Part shown: positions 32,929 to 44,742 of the stretch, piece by piece
Layout: every line of letters starts with the position of its first letter
How positions within the stretch are numbered: the stretch's first letter is position 1
Assembly: GCA_025667525.1 (NCBI GenBank)
Contig: CM046878.1
Location: 386,507,307 to 386,571,306, forward strand
Direction of reading: 5' to 3'
Length of the DNA: 64,000 nucleotides
Origin: Glebionis coronaria
Lineage: Eukaryota; Streptophyta; Magnoliopsida; Asterales; Asteraceae
The notes under the pieces: generated by a model
What the model was told of the DNA's origin: nothing
What the model saw: the letters and a program-made list of their open reading frames with translations, nothing else
Databases searched by the model: none
Made by a program: the position numbers and the translations under genes

Positions 32929-33193
32929 TGTAACATCTCGCCTACTCAGACCACAATATTGTCCGCTTTGACCATAGGCTCACGGCTTTGCTTTGTGGCC
33001 CTCATGTAAGTACTTCCCGGCTGGTCACCCAGGCTAGTACTACTCTGACATGAGCACGCTTAATTGCCAGTTCCTAAGAACCCCACGTGCAGTAGACCAC
33101 AAAACGTGTTGTGTCATGAGAAGACAAATGTTTTCTTATGAGCCAAGATCTCTCCTGGCCACAGCCGATGTGGGATTTACCTGGGGTGTCACA
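32929..33193 (-). repeat. Cassandra 5' LTR
   Basis: 265 bp. The 5S-like core is at 33023-33062 (minus). It begins on the minus strand TGTGACACCCCAGGTAAATC, with CCCACATCGG nearby, a start typical of Cassandra LTRs. Confidence 0.85.
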
Positions 33194-33198
33194 TGCTT

Positions 33199-33654
33199 GG
33201 CTTGCAATTGTGGTTCATTGTTAGTCTCTAGGGTAGGTCTAGGATTGTCTTGTCGTTTTTTTTAAGTTTGGGGTAGCTTAAAACCAATTTGAAGCTCACT
33301 GTTTGGTCTTAAATACTAGCAGGTCTCACTTTTCTGTTTTTTTTTCTTGGTTCTTTGACCTTTGCATGTTTGTCTGTGTGTACTGTGATTGTGTTTGTGT
33401 ATCTGTGTGACTCCTCACAACCCAAAAGGTTATGAGGGTGCCGTTTGTGGCCCAAGAAAGGAATCTCCCCGATTTCGGGCCTTCATAATCCCCAAATCAA
33501 GCATAGAACAAAGAAAAGAGAGAAAGTGAACAAAGTTGATAACTGTGTGGTTTTAGGGCATAATTTGGTGCTTAATCCGTGTTAATTTGGCAATGGTTTG
33601 TTTTATTGTGGTCTCTAGTTACTGTTCAACAGGTTTAGTTAAAGAAAATATATA

Positions 33655-33737
<83 letters not shown>

Positions 33738-34564
33738 CAAAAAGGGGCGTGGCCAGGACTCGAACATGCACCACCCACCTCACAAACCAACAACACAACC
33801 ACTTCGCCCTTGGGTCTTTTACTGCCAAGGGTTGCACACGTTTTATATTTAAGGTAATTTTAGTGTCAGCTTAAAAATGCAATTCGAGTTTCAATAAGCT
33901 GTTTCCAGCTTATTTACTAGAGCTTTTTGCCATTTTTGATTTTTCCTATGATTTAGATGTAGTTTAAGAATTTTTGGCATAAAGTTTTCATTTTTCACGT
34001 TCTTTAATTATTTTTTAGTATTATGTTTATAGCCGGTTTTTATTAAATAGTTTAAAATAGTATAATTTAGTTTAAAGATTTTCAAAAATAGTTTTTAGGT
34101 TTTAATTAAATAATTTTAGGTTTACATCCATTTAAATTTCCATTTTAGCTTATTTTTAATTTTATTTAACTTTGGAGTTTTTTATTAACTTTAAAAATTA
34201 ATTTAAAGTTATTAAAAAGGTTTTGGATTTTTTGGTTTTCAATTTTGAGTTATTTATATTTTTCTTAGTTTAAATTAATTTTTTGGTAATTTTTTAGTAC
34301 TTTTTAGTTTTTTCGACTTTTACGATTTCACGTTTTTTACGTCATAGGGTAATTTTTAGCATAATTCGTCTTTATTTTTCCTTCTTTTCTCAACCAAAAA
34401 CGACACTAATCCAAACTTGATCTTTATTTTTGGCACCTAATACACACACCTCCTTCGAGAACGAACCCGCATTTATCGAGCATTCGCGTTTTCTTAAACG
34501 TGAACATTTAATACTTGCCCATTATACGCTCTTTTTCCTAAAAGACGTATTACTACACCTATCA
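33199..34564 (+). repeat. 3' LTR of element C, part 2
   Basis: Resumes after the Cassandra TSD and aligns with 20364-21785, ending CACCTATCA at 34564. Contains the shorter (TA)n tract (33655-33735) and the tRNA-like head on the minus strand (B box 33765-33757). TSD AATAT follows. Confidence 0.88.
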
Positions 34565-34569
34565 AATAT

Positions 34570-35991
34570 CTACAGCTGTACACTTCACATGCCTGGTAGA
34601 AACCTTCACATGATCCCATTGACCAAGACCAAGTATTCAAACAGCAAGGGTATACATGGAAATCAAGCACTTAGGGTTTCTAGTTTTTTATTTTTCTAGA
34701 AATTTCTTGTACGCCTATATAAGGCCTCATAATTAGCAGTTGGTAGTTGTTCTTGATTTTTCTTCCTGTGTCACAAACTTGTAATACCTTTTTTCATGGA
34801 ATGAAAAAAGTTGGTCTAGTTTTGTTGATGAAGACAAGAGCCCAAATGATTCATTAGTTCTGATCTTATTTTCTTTTTATTCATATCTTCCATTCACATC
34901 ATTTCAAGTTTTCCAGTTTTATGAAAACGGTAAAGAGTGTTTCCACTCTTGTGACTTGGAATTCTGCACAAGAAAGTTACAATGAAACGATTTTAAGTTT
35001 TTGGTTAGGAGACAATCTACTCAACATATTTGGTGTTGGATTTGGACATGATCATGGTCCACTGATATTTTATAAATATCAAGGGACTGTGAGTGTTAGG
35101 GTTTGGCAACAAATCTTATGTGGTGTTTGATTTTCTTAACTCATTATAACTAAGTCATTAACACAAAAACTATAAAAAAAGGGCCAGTTTGCTTACATAT
35201 TACTACTGTTCACGTGTTCTATTCTTAGCAGGGTTGTTGGAAAGCTTGTTCTTGTTTAAGCTAGAACATAAGCTCAAAATTCGAAGGTATGGATGTATGC
35301 CTTTGAGGTTTGCCTTATTTTCCTTCTTTATTTTTTTATATATTTCTGGTAATAAAGGTGCTTGAGATTGTGTGTTTGTGTGATAAAGAGTTATAAATCT
35401 TGCTTGCAATCTGCTATTGGTTATTTACTTAATCCAATTCAATCATTGGCTTGTGTATTTGTGGACCCCTTAACAAATTTTCTTTGAAAAAACCTTGGTC
35501 TCATCAGTTTTAGGGGTGTTTGGTTTAAGGGTTTTAGGAGAGAAAAGTTGTAATCATAACTTGATTTTTGTTGTCACTAATCAGCCTTGGTATGTCTTGT
35601 TTAGTTTAGACATTGGGTAACACTAGGTAAGTGTTTAGATAAAAAGAGTGTTCTCATAATTTGGAAAAATTGCTCAAAACCTAGACAGTAGGCTTTGGTT
35701 TTTAATTTTGATCCTAAAATCTAAAGTTTTGGTTACATAGCTAGTTTGGGCCTAAGTCTAGGGCTTGGTAGTTTAAATCTCATGTTTGTGCAAGTTGTTT
35801 ACTTAACAATGTTTTCTAAAACTCATTAAAGTGCATACTAGATCAGCAAACATCTTTCTGTCTACTTGTTACACCAACAGTGTTCTTGTTCTTGCTAATT
35901 TTGCTTGTAATTTGCTCATATTGTGTTTGGATTTACTTTATTCTTGCTTGAATCACTCCCTACAACTCCACTGGTTGTAGGGGTGCCCCCT
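34570..35991 (+). repeat. 3' LTR of element D, part 2 of 3
   Basis: Continues the D LTR after element C. It is diverged but alignable with the C LTR: CTAGAAATTTCTTGTACGCC, CTATATAAGG (TATA, 34715), GGGGTGTTTGGTTTAAG, and CCACTGGTTGTAGGGGTGCC. It ends where solo LTR E is inserted after CCCCT (35987-35991). The short frames here are non-coding. Confidence 0.75.
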
Positions 35992-38571
35992 TAATATTTG
36001 TCTTTTTAGTTCGTTTTCTCGACTCAATCCGAATTGATGTAACGTTTTTAAGCTTGACTTAATTGTTTTTGGTGGTAAAATCTTGTTTGGAATCTAAGCT
36101 ACTTTGACAATTTTGACAAGTAAAACTCCTAAAAATGTAAAATAGTATTTTTACTATGTATACGTACTACGCTAAAAACACATTGCAATTACGAAAAACA
36201 TTTAAATGCACGAAATATAAAAACGAAAATACAAAATTTGAACAGATTACAAATTTAATGTCACAACTAAATTTGATAGCTTACAACATTACAAATTGAA
36301 GCAAAATAAAAAAAATGCGAATTATAGAACTAAAAGTGTAAAAATACACTATCACAACCAATTGTTTAGCCCACTACTTACTAACCCAGCAGTTAAAAGT
36401 CAAAAAGCCCAACAAGCTATCTAACTAACGGGCCTAACTATTATTAACTAACCATGACTATAACTAAAATGCAAGATCACAGGTATAGGGACTGAAACTT
36501 TGTATTACTCAAATTTAACCAATTGCATTAGAACAAAAGAACAGAAATACGTGAATCAAATTCTTTAACGAAGGAAACTGAATAAGAAACAAGTACTAGT
36601 ACGTAATCTCTATTGTTATCTTGATCGAAAATTACTCTATTCAATCTCCTAAATTTACTATGCTGTAAATCAAAATCAATTACACTAATAAATCTCCTAA
36701 ACGTAATGCAAAATAAGCAAAGTCAAACAAACCAATTCCAAAAACTAGTAATCAAGAGAATGCTCAAATACTAGATGTCAAAAATACAGAAATTTACAGA
36801 AATTCACGTGAACAGTAACTAAACTGAAACTCACTTCTAACACAGTCTGAATCATGAAAACAACGACTCGAAAATGCTTAACCAAACACAGGTTTACAGA
36901 AAATTCAGAAAAATCAGGATATAAAAGATAGCTAAATGCACGAATTAAAGTGTAAGGAACTAATGATCAATCTTATACAATTAAAGAACGAACAGCAACA
37001 GGCAAACAAAATTACTCTAAAACAGTAAGCTATCAGACTAAACTAACGTTCTTGCAGAAAATAAAATGGTGCTTGACCTGAACATCCAGGCCAAGTCCGT
37101 TGTGGAAGAGAAACGCGGCGCTGAGCCGGTTTTTACTATCACACCTCAAGTATTCCAAATTATCTGAACTGAAACCGACACCAACTACCTGCACAAATGA
37201 CTTAAAAACAAATACGATCTTCTGGACTAAAACTTCAATTTGAACTGTAAAAGTAAACTAATCATAAACTCATTTGAGCTTCTGAAAATCATCTCTCTTA
37301 GTGTGAACCAAATTCCAGCTACAAACTGAAAACCATCCTGTTTAAGCTAAACCAAAAGAAACTGCGTCTTCTAAATAAGCTTCAACAGCTTATCGCACTA
37401 ACTACTTAAATCTGCTCAATTCGTGGAATGGATTTCTAACTAGTTTTTACTAACTGATCTAATGAAACTCGACTGAGTCAAACCAGCTCAAAACTCTACC
37501 TGCTTAATATGAACAGTAGCGAAGAAGCAGAAAAGATGAATATAGAAAAAGATTTTCATTAATATCAGAACTGAATCCTTCAATGAACAGTAATATAAGG
37601 CAATAACAAAAGAGTAAGATAAAGATTGAGAAAACAAGATTTTACCATTGAATCAAAAACAGAAACGAAGATATTAAAAGAACTCAAAGTTTTCATTAAT
37701 GGAGATGAAAAGAAATCGTTACAACTGTATTAACTGATTAACAGAAAGCTTAACAAGAGAAGATGAGAGAAAATCTAACTAACTATTTCTACTCCTAACT
37801 AACTAGGTGAAACTACTCCTATTCTAACCGCTTGCAAATGAAGGCCTCGTCTTCTTTATATAGCCGTCGAGAAGAGGTGATGTGACGTGTATCCTCCAAT
37901 CATTGAATGACACGTGGAAAATACGAGGATAACTCTTCGTTCTTCATCTTCAACTTTGGGGGTTTCTTCGTTCTTCATTATTGATTTAATTAAATGGTAT
38001 CTCCTTGTAGAGGAGATCAAAAGGAGTATTTTTCTAGTTGAAGTCTTCGCTTGATTCTTTCTTGATCGTCCTTGATATGGATTTGCAGGTGCGAGTGGAT
38101 AAGAGATAAGAAACTGCTATCACTTTCTCTCTCTTCTTTGAGAAGACGAAGTCGCGTATTTGGGTGTTTATGTGTTTTGACCAGTTTGGTCAAATTGACC
38201 AAATACTTAATAAACTTTCCAATTAATTTCCTTTTAGTCCTTCATTTTCTATTCTCTATCCAAATGGTATATAAACTTCTTAACATATTTTCCTTTCATC
38301 CTCATCTTTGTAGAAATTTGCAAGTTAAGCCCTTGATCTTTGGAAACTTGGCAAATAAAGTCCTTGAATCATCTTTTCGTCTTTTTCTTCGTCTTTTCAT
38401 CAAATAAATCCATGAAAACGCATGTTTGCTCGAAAATGTATCTTCTTACCTGAAAACACATGAAACACAAATACACGCATAATTCTGATATTTTAAAGTT
38501 AAAAATAAGGTATTTGACTGTGTTTTGAGTGGTATTTGGATCATTATTGATGAGTGTTTTCACACTTATCA
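35992..38571 (-). repeat. Solo LTR E, distant relative of the A/B LTR family
   Basis: On the minus strand it starts TGATAAGTGTGAAAACACTC at 38571 and ends ...CAAATATTA at 35992, with TSD CCCCT on both sides (35987-35991, 38572-38576). Length 2580 bp. The start and an AATTATGCGTG segment resemble the A/B/F LTRs; the rest is diverged. A minus-strand TATA signal (CTATATAAAG) lies near 37855-37864. No internal region, so a solo LTR. The 111-residue frame at 38072-38407 has no recognisable domain. Confidence 0.8.
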
Positions 38572-38576
38572 CCCCT

Positions 38577-39394
38577 TTGTCCATTAAAACCTAGCAACCA
38601 AGCTCAAACAGAGCTTATTTCACTCTCTGTGAACAACAGTGGGAACCCATGTTCCCACTGACTATACATAGCTAGCCAATGCTTTGCTAAAAAACAAAGA
38701 AAGTCCACAAGTCAACATCATAGTTTTTTGTTTTTGTCTTATTAGGGATTTTAACACTTTCAACAGTAATTTTTCATTTTTCCTCAGTTTGATAAATTAA
38801 TTTAGGATTTTTAGAAAAGTAATATTATTTTTTCCATTATTTAATTAATTTTTAGGATTATTTTAATATTTTAATAGTTTTAAGTCATTTAAAAATAGAA
38901 TTTGTTAGTTGAAAAGTTTAAAAAAATACTTTTTAGTTAAAATATAATATAAGTAAGATTCTTATTTGATACAATAATATTTTGGGTTTATTTTTGATTT
39001 TATTTAATTTTAAGGCTTTAGATAGCAATTAAAATTGAATATTAAATTGAAAATAAATTTTAAAATATTTTTATTAAATTTTTATTCTTATTTATATTAT
39101 TTTGGATTTGTTTTTTATTTTTAATTAATTTTTAGTTTAAATTTTTAAATTTGTCACGTTTTACGCTTTACGTTTTTATTCGTCTTAGTTTAAATTAATC
39201 GTAACCGTCATAATTTTTCGTTTTTCTTCTCATCGATTTTAATCTCAAATATTATAAGCTTTAACACACACATTAATCCTCCTTGGTGAAACTCAATATT
39301 TGGGTCATAAGTGTTTCACGTTTTCCTAAACATACACTTAATACTTACCGCTTTTACGTTGTTTTTCCTAAAACACGTATTTTTACTACTATCA
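38577..39394 (+). repeat. 3' LTR of element D, part 3 of 3
   Basis: AT-rich end of the D LTR, aligning loosely with the end of the C LTR (CGTTTTTACG, CGTTTTTC, GTTTTCCTAAAC, TTTTTCCTAAAACACGTAT) and ending CTACTATCA at 39394. Summing the three parts gives an LTR of about 3.2 kb. Confidence 0.65.
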
Positions 39395-39880
39395 TTTCGC
39401 TCTTGTTCACGGCTAAAGGTTCCTACCTTGGCTAAACATATTGTTTTATTTTGCTAAACTCAGGAGTCCGGTAAACTACCTGAATAAGGGCAATTTGTTG
39501 GTTACTGATATGTCAAGTAGCGGTGTACGAGCTAGTGCAATAATAAATGAGAAGTAATGAATTTAAAAATATAGGGTGTATAACACTGTATCCCTGGAGT
39601 CATACGTGTATTCAAATGATGTTTAAACTTATGAAATCACTCAACCATTGTGTTGATTTTATGAGCATATGTTTCAGGTGAATAAAGATTGGCGTGTTGC
39701 GGATGGTGTTGTCTTGAAAAGTTATCATTCCAATAAAACTAGATCTTTGGGAAACCTATAATGTACAGTGTATGTACAGTTGTTTTATTTAACTCGGAAT
39801 AATGAATAGTTTTTAATAAAATGACTCTTTGAGCATTTTTCTATTATTGTGACTTCGATACCTTGAAAGTAATACCCCAA
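39395..39880. other. Unassigned sequence with exon-like scraps
   Basis: No element is recognised. On the + strand an open stretch around 39473-39559 reads NKGNLLVTDMSSSG and ends at a stop. Further on TTTCAG precedes VNKDWRVADGVVLKSYHSNK and a stop near 39760, followed by AATAA-like signals. This looks like the last exons of an unidentified gene or a captured fragment. No homologue is recognised and confidence is low. Confidence 0.25.
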
Positions 39881-39881
39881 A

Positions 39882-41290
39882 TTAGCTTTCGTTGCTATAT
39901 AGTATAAATGGGGGTGTTAGAGTTACATGCACATACTTCATAGATTTGGTCAATGGTTCTAAATCAAACAACCAATTAGGACCAGATTCAGGATCACTTG
40001 GCTTATTCTCTAAAAAGTCTACATGAAGATTCTCAAATACTAACTTAGTTTTCTTGTTGTAGACTCTATATCCCTTGATGTTCAATAAATATCCCACATA
40101 ATAACCCTCATCTCCCTTAGAGTTAAACTTACCTAGATTGTCCATAGTATTTAGAATTAGAACATGACAACCAAAGGGATTAAAGAAATCTACCAAGGGT
40201 CTCTTTCCCCAAAACAGCGCATATGGGGTTTTATTTTGGGACTTGTTGATTGGTGCCCTATTCTGCGCATAGCAAGTTGTGCTAACAGCCTCAGCCCAAA
40301 ATGCAATGGGTAGCTTAAATCTGTCAGCATGGTCTTACCTGCCTCAATTAGGGTTCTATTTCTCCTCTCAGCTACACCATTTTGTTGTAGAGTTCTAGCT
40401 GTGCTAAACTCTCTAGTAATCCCTTTCTTGACATAGGAAGGCATCTAAGACTTTGTTTCTAAACTCACAACCATTATCACTCCTAAAAATTTTAACCTCA
40501 TTACATGATTTCTTTTTTATTTGAGTGATAAAGTTTATCAGTGTATCAGTTGTTTCATTCTTTGCACCTAAAAAGAAAGTTCAAGTAAACCTGGAATGAT
40601 CATCCGTGACTACTAGGAAATACCATTTATGACTAATGATAGCCATTGATGTAGGTCCAAAGAGATCCATATGAAGTAAGTGTAGTGGTGAACTAGAGTT
40701 AATGCCCTTAGATTTGCAAGATGCCTTATGCTGCTAACCTTTTAAGCATGCAACACAAGTATGGTCATTTTCAAAAACATTAGAGGGTAACCCTCTAACC
40801 AAAATGATGCCTAACCAACATATTCATGGTTTTTAAATTCAAATGACCTATCCTTCTATGCCACTTATTACTCTCTTCTACTGATTCCTTAGCCTTTAAA
40901 TAATTTCATTGTTTTAAGATTTAATAGCATTAAGATTGATAACAAACATGTCCTTTTTCTTGGATTCCTAAACTCAACATATTTATCATTAGGTATCTCA
41001 AAATCTGTACTTAAAACAAGGAATTCAGTGTCAGTAAACAGAACTCTATTCTTGTTGTCACACACTTGTGACACACTAAAAAGATTATACTTAAGCTCTT
41101 TTACCAGAAAAACATCATCAAAACACAAATTATTAGTAACAATGGTACCTTTACCAGTTATTGTACCTTTGCTACCTCCAAACAACACAAAGTCACCATC
41201 ATGAATAGGAACAAAATCGGATAAGTACACCTCATGTCTTGTCATGTGCCTTGAACATCCACTATCCCAATATCCTTTATCATTAACCTC
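39882..41290 (-). pseudogene. pol: Protease and integrase remnants of copia element H
   Basis: Around 41262-41230 the minus strand reads DSGCSRHMTRH, the copia protease active-site region, continuing VLFGGSKGTITGKGTI and LFSVSQVCD. Around 40740 the pre-integrase zinc motif is visible (ACVACLKG, QHKASCKSK). At 40444-40190 the integrase core has GVAERRNRTLIEAGKTML, including the conserved Glu. At 40196-39882 the C-terminal part reads FGCHVLILNT, GKFNSKGDEGYYVGYL and YRVYNKKT. At least three frame breaks separate these pieces and RT never follows. It would have cut the polyprotein and joined cDNA to the genome; this copy cannot. Confidence 0.82.
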
Positions 41291-42688
41291 CTGCTATGGG
41301 ATACCCTACACATAAAGAAAACAAATTAGTTTTCTTTTAAGATCGAAGCCTTGTCAGACTTGGATTTGCCTAGTGTTTCAACTAGACTAGATTTGTTTCT
41401 AACCACAAAGCCATTCTCATATGTCTGAGTCCTACACACCCAATTTGATCTAATAGGTTTTAGATCTATTGAGTGTATAAAGATATTTAAATCTATAGTA
41501 GGTCATTGATACACCATTGAAAGAGGATTACTGGTCTTGTTTAGCTCTCAAAGTCAAATGAGATGGGGTCTTAACAACCTATCCCTTATTTCCCATATGT
41601 GTTTTGGCATTGTAAGATCTAACAGGGGCAAACCTTGGCCTGAAAACGGCTAGTTTTGGCATGACAGTACCAAACCTAGGTATGTTAGTGGGTAAATTTG
41701 CCCTTACAATGGGTAGACTAGGGTTGACAGAGGGAACCCATTGTCTATTAGGGGATGTCATGGTTCTTTGAAAGGGTCTTTGACCATAAGAATTAGCTAC
41801 TTTGGTAAAGAAAGGTGCAAGACTAGCAACATATGGCCTTGGGTAGACAAGAGGTATATGGTCAACAGTAGGAGAGGTCTTGATAGTGGAAAAGGTTTTG
41901 CCACTGTTACAATTATAACCTTAGTGATTAAAACTCCCACATGTATAACAAGCTTTCTTACTTGACACAAAACTGGGTCTAGACTGATTATATCATATCC
42001 CATCCAATTCCTTTGGTCTCCTCTAGGTGATCTAAGTTTTCTATACATCTCAGCATATCTAACACTAGTTTTACTTTTGGTAGGGGAACCAAGGTCAACA
42101 TGCTTCCCATGAATGGGGTTAGAATCACAATAGGTTTAGACTAAGAGGTTTCATCAACCAAAATCATCCCTTGACAAAAAGGAATGGATTAGCGACTTTC
42201 CATTGTTCTAAATCTATTCTCTTTTTTTCATACTCCTTAATTTCCATGGGGTTGACTAAAGATGATACAGAAGAGTCAGATTTTTCTTGGAACTCATGAA
42301 GACTAATCCATGACAAATCTTAGCCTTTGGAAACCCCATAAAAATCACCAGGAGGAGATGAGACAACAACATATTCCTTAGCCCTCATACCATCCCAGAC
42401 ATGTCTTTAGGGTTTCTTGGATCACTAACATACTTTTCAAGGTTTAACTAGCCTTTTCAAACCTTTCAATTTTAAAGTCCATGTTTTCCTTAACTTTAGT
42501 GACATCATCTATCTTAGTTCTTAGAATAGCATTAGACTCATTACTATGTATTAAGTATCTTTTCAAGGTTTTCATTTTATTCTTAAGGTCAAGTTCCATT
42601 TGCTTATACTCAGATAACCTACCATGAAATTGTGAAAGCCCTCTTTTGTAATTACCTAGGTCAAACTCTGTTTGTTTAAGCTTTTCAT

Positions 42689-44090
42689 TTAAAGTTTCAA
42701 CATTAGTTTGAAGAGCCTTAGTGTTTCGCCTACAACCTTTACTATAAAACCATCATCACATACCTCATTATCTAATGACGAGGATGAAGAAGATTTGGCC
42801 ATGAGATCAAATTGAACAGATCCTTCTTCAGCTTCCTCTTTTGCTATCAAGGCTTGACTCACCTCAGCTTCTTCTCCCATAAAGCTAAAATCCCATCCTA
42901 CTCCATCAATGCCTTGCATGGAAACCATAGCCTTCGAATTATCATCCTTCACTTTAGCAATGCTTTTAAAACCCTTTCCTCCACCATCTATTAATGGTGA
43001 CTTGCATTCTCTTTCAAAGTATCCCACTCTATGGCAGTTATAGCACTCAACTTTGGATTTGTCAAAACCAGCAGATTCTGAGTTCTTGAAGGTAGTTCTC
43101 TTACCAAACTTTTTGCAGAATCTGTTAACTCTTATACTGCTAAGTGCCATGTCACCCCTTGATGTCCATCTCTTCAAGATCTGTATCACAGATTTGTTCA
43201 AGATCCTCATACATCACTTGAGAACCATATGGTAGAGCAGCAATGTATGCACATACAATGTCTAAATCAATTATAACAGGCTTGTCACTTAAATAATGAT
43301 TGTGAGAAGTGACAGTGGATATTGATTTCTTTCCACTATGAGAAGTTGTCCCACTGTCATGAAATACATACCCCACTGTCACAGGGAGTGTACCCACTGT
43401 TAGAAACAAAGGCCATGTTTTTAGAGTTTGATCCTGGTGTAGCTCCACTCCCTTCCAAGATGCCAGCCTCCATAGTTTTCAAGTGATTGTAGATGTCATC
43501 AAGATCTTTATCCATGAGATTATCCTTGATCAACGAACCCTGAGCTTGTACATACCAAGCTTCTGAAAGACTATTAAAAAACGTTTGATTAATCTCTTCA
43601 TTATCCAAATCCACCTCTATGAATTCCAGCTTGCTAGTGAGATCATACAAATGAATTTTGGGATCACTGAGCTTCTCACCAGTGAAAGCTTTAAAAGCAT
43701 AGAACTTTTTAATCAACTTCTTCTTTCTTTTCTCTAAGTTGGCTTCATTACCACCAAAAGTATTCTTAATAGCTTCCTACAACTCTTTAGCTAACCCATG
43801 CTTCCTAAACTCGTATTGTTCCTTTTGACTAAGAGCCAATTCAAGACAACTGAATGCCTCCATAACATTCTTTCCTTGTCCAATCTCTTTAGCAAATGTA
43901 GCCCTTGTTGTTTGTGATCTACCAGCCTCATCTTCATCTTCTTTACCATTAACTGACGCCTTCTTAGCCTCCTTTTTCTTTGCTTCGAAGGTATCTCCGA
44001 ACTAAGTGATTTCCCATAGGATGTAGTGATCCACTTGGAGATATTTTTTATTCTGAACTCCCATATTTCAAAGTTGTCAGGGTCAAGCAT
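42689..44090 (-). pseudogene. gag: gag remnant of copia element H
   Basis: Three frame-shifted pieces: 44090-43791 (LDPDNFEIWEFRIKN start), 43716-43357 (KKFYAFKAFTGEKLSDPK) and 43210-42689. The last holds the zinc knuckle CYNCHRVGYFEREC, in which the conserved His of CX2CX4HX4C is Tyr, a single C-to-T type change. Downstream acidic segments follow. The disrupted frames and the lost zinc ligand indicate a non-functional nucleocapsid. Confidence 0.78.
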
Positions 44091-44225
44091 TAGAAGTTTG
44101 ATATTGCTAATGGGGTGAGTATGGTTTGGTGAGTTTTTTACTTAATTAGATATTGTTTAGGGTTGTGAATGTGCGATTAGGGTTTAGTAAGGGTTTTGTT
44201 CTTAAGATCAAAGTTTCTTGACAAA

Positions 44226-44236
44226 CTTTGATACCA
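44226..44236 (-). promoter_or_regulatory. Primer binding site of element H (tRNA-Met type)
   Basis: The minus strand reads TGGTATCAAAG two bases after the LTR end ATCAACA, a common copia primer site. Confidence 0.8.
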
Positions 44237-44238
44237 CT

Positions 44239-44742
44239 TGTTGATCTCAAACTTAGATCGATTGGGCTTTGTATTATCGAGATAAATCAAGAGTAATACG
44301 TAGAGAAACTTTGTTTGATTGACAAACTAAGTGTTATGCGGAATTTAACAACTGGATTAAAGAACACAGACACAAAGTTAAACCAAACTTTCAAATCGAT
44401 TAATGAACTTATGAGAACATTGTATGAACGTATTATGAAAGTGTGTAATTGATCTTTTGAGCTAAGGCCTCCTTTTATAAATTAAGGAGCCTTGTATAAT
44501 AAGAAACGATCAACTAAATATAGAAGATATACTAAAGATAAACAAAGTAAATAACAATTGTCATATAGCCTTCTAGAATATAACTCATGCAGATCCATGC
44601 AATTCCATCAGTGGATGGAAGTCTTCTTATTCGTGGCTTTCTACAGCGGCTACACACAACTCTAACAGTGGCTAGATAAATCTTCATCAGTGGCTAGTTG
44701 AACCTTTTCCAGCGGCTAAGTCTTGACATTTTATTCCCAACA
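44239..44742 (-). repeat. 5' LTR of copia element H (504 bp)
   Basis: Ends are TGTTG...CAACA, a perfect 5-bp inverted repeat. A minus-strand TATA signal (TTTATAAAAGG) lies near 44469-44479. The length is normal for copia. The partner LTR was lost with the 3' half. Confidence 0.8.

Larger units (their letters stand above)
30718..33193 (-). mobile_element. Cassandra TRIM element with 5S rRNA-like LTRs, interrupted by solo LTR F
   Basis: Two 265-bp LTRs (30718-30982 and 32929-33193) run TGTGACACCCC...TGTTACA on the minus strand. Each carries a stretch matching the 3' half of 5S rRNA. Next to the right LTR is the tRNA-Met primer site TGGTATCAGAGCCA (32926-32913, minus). Next to the left LTR is AAGGGGGGG (30995-30987), the polypurine tract. 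The TSD TGCTT flanks it (30713-30717, 33194-33198). Without the inserted LTR F the element is about 0.61 kb. It codes for nothing, as is normal for Cassandra, and must be moved by enzymes of other elements. Confidence 0.9.
39882..44742 (-). mobile_element. Element H: decayed Ty1/copia retrotransposon, 5' part (LTR to integrase)
   Basis: On the minus strand: LTR (44742-44239), tRNA-Met primer site, gag, protease, integrase. The sequence stops matching copia at ~39882, before RT, so RT, RNase H and the 3' LTR are missing. Gag before protease before integrase is the copia order. Many frameshifts and stops make it inactive. Confidence 0.85.

Noticed and set aside
35495..35507. GGTCTCATCA as the end of the D LTR
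   Set aside because: It would pair well with the TGATGAGAC start, but similarity to the C LTR continues beyond it (GGGGTGTTTGG), and the better end is CTACTATCA at 39394.
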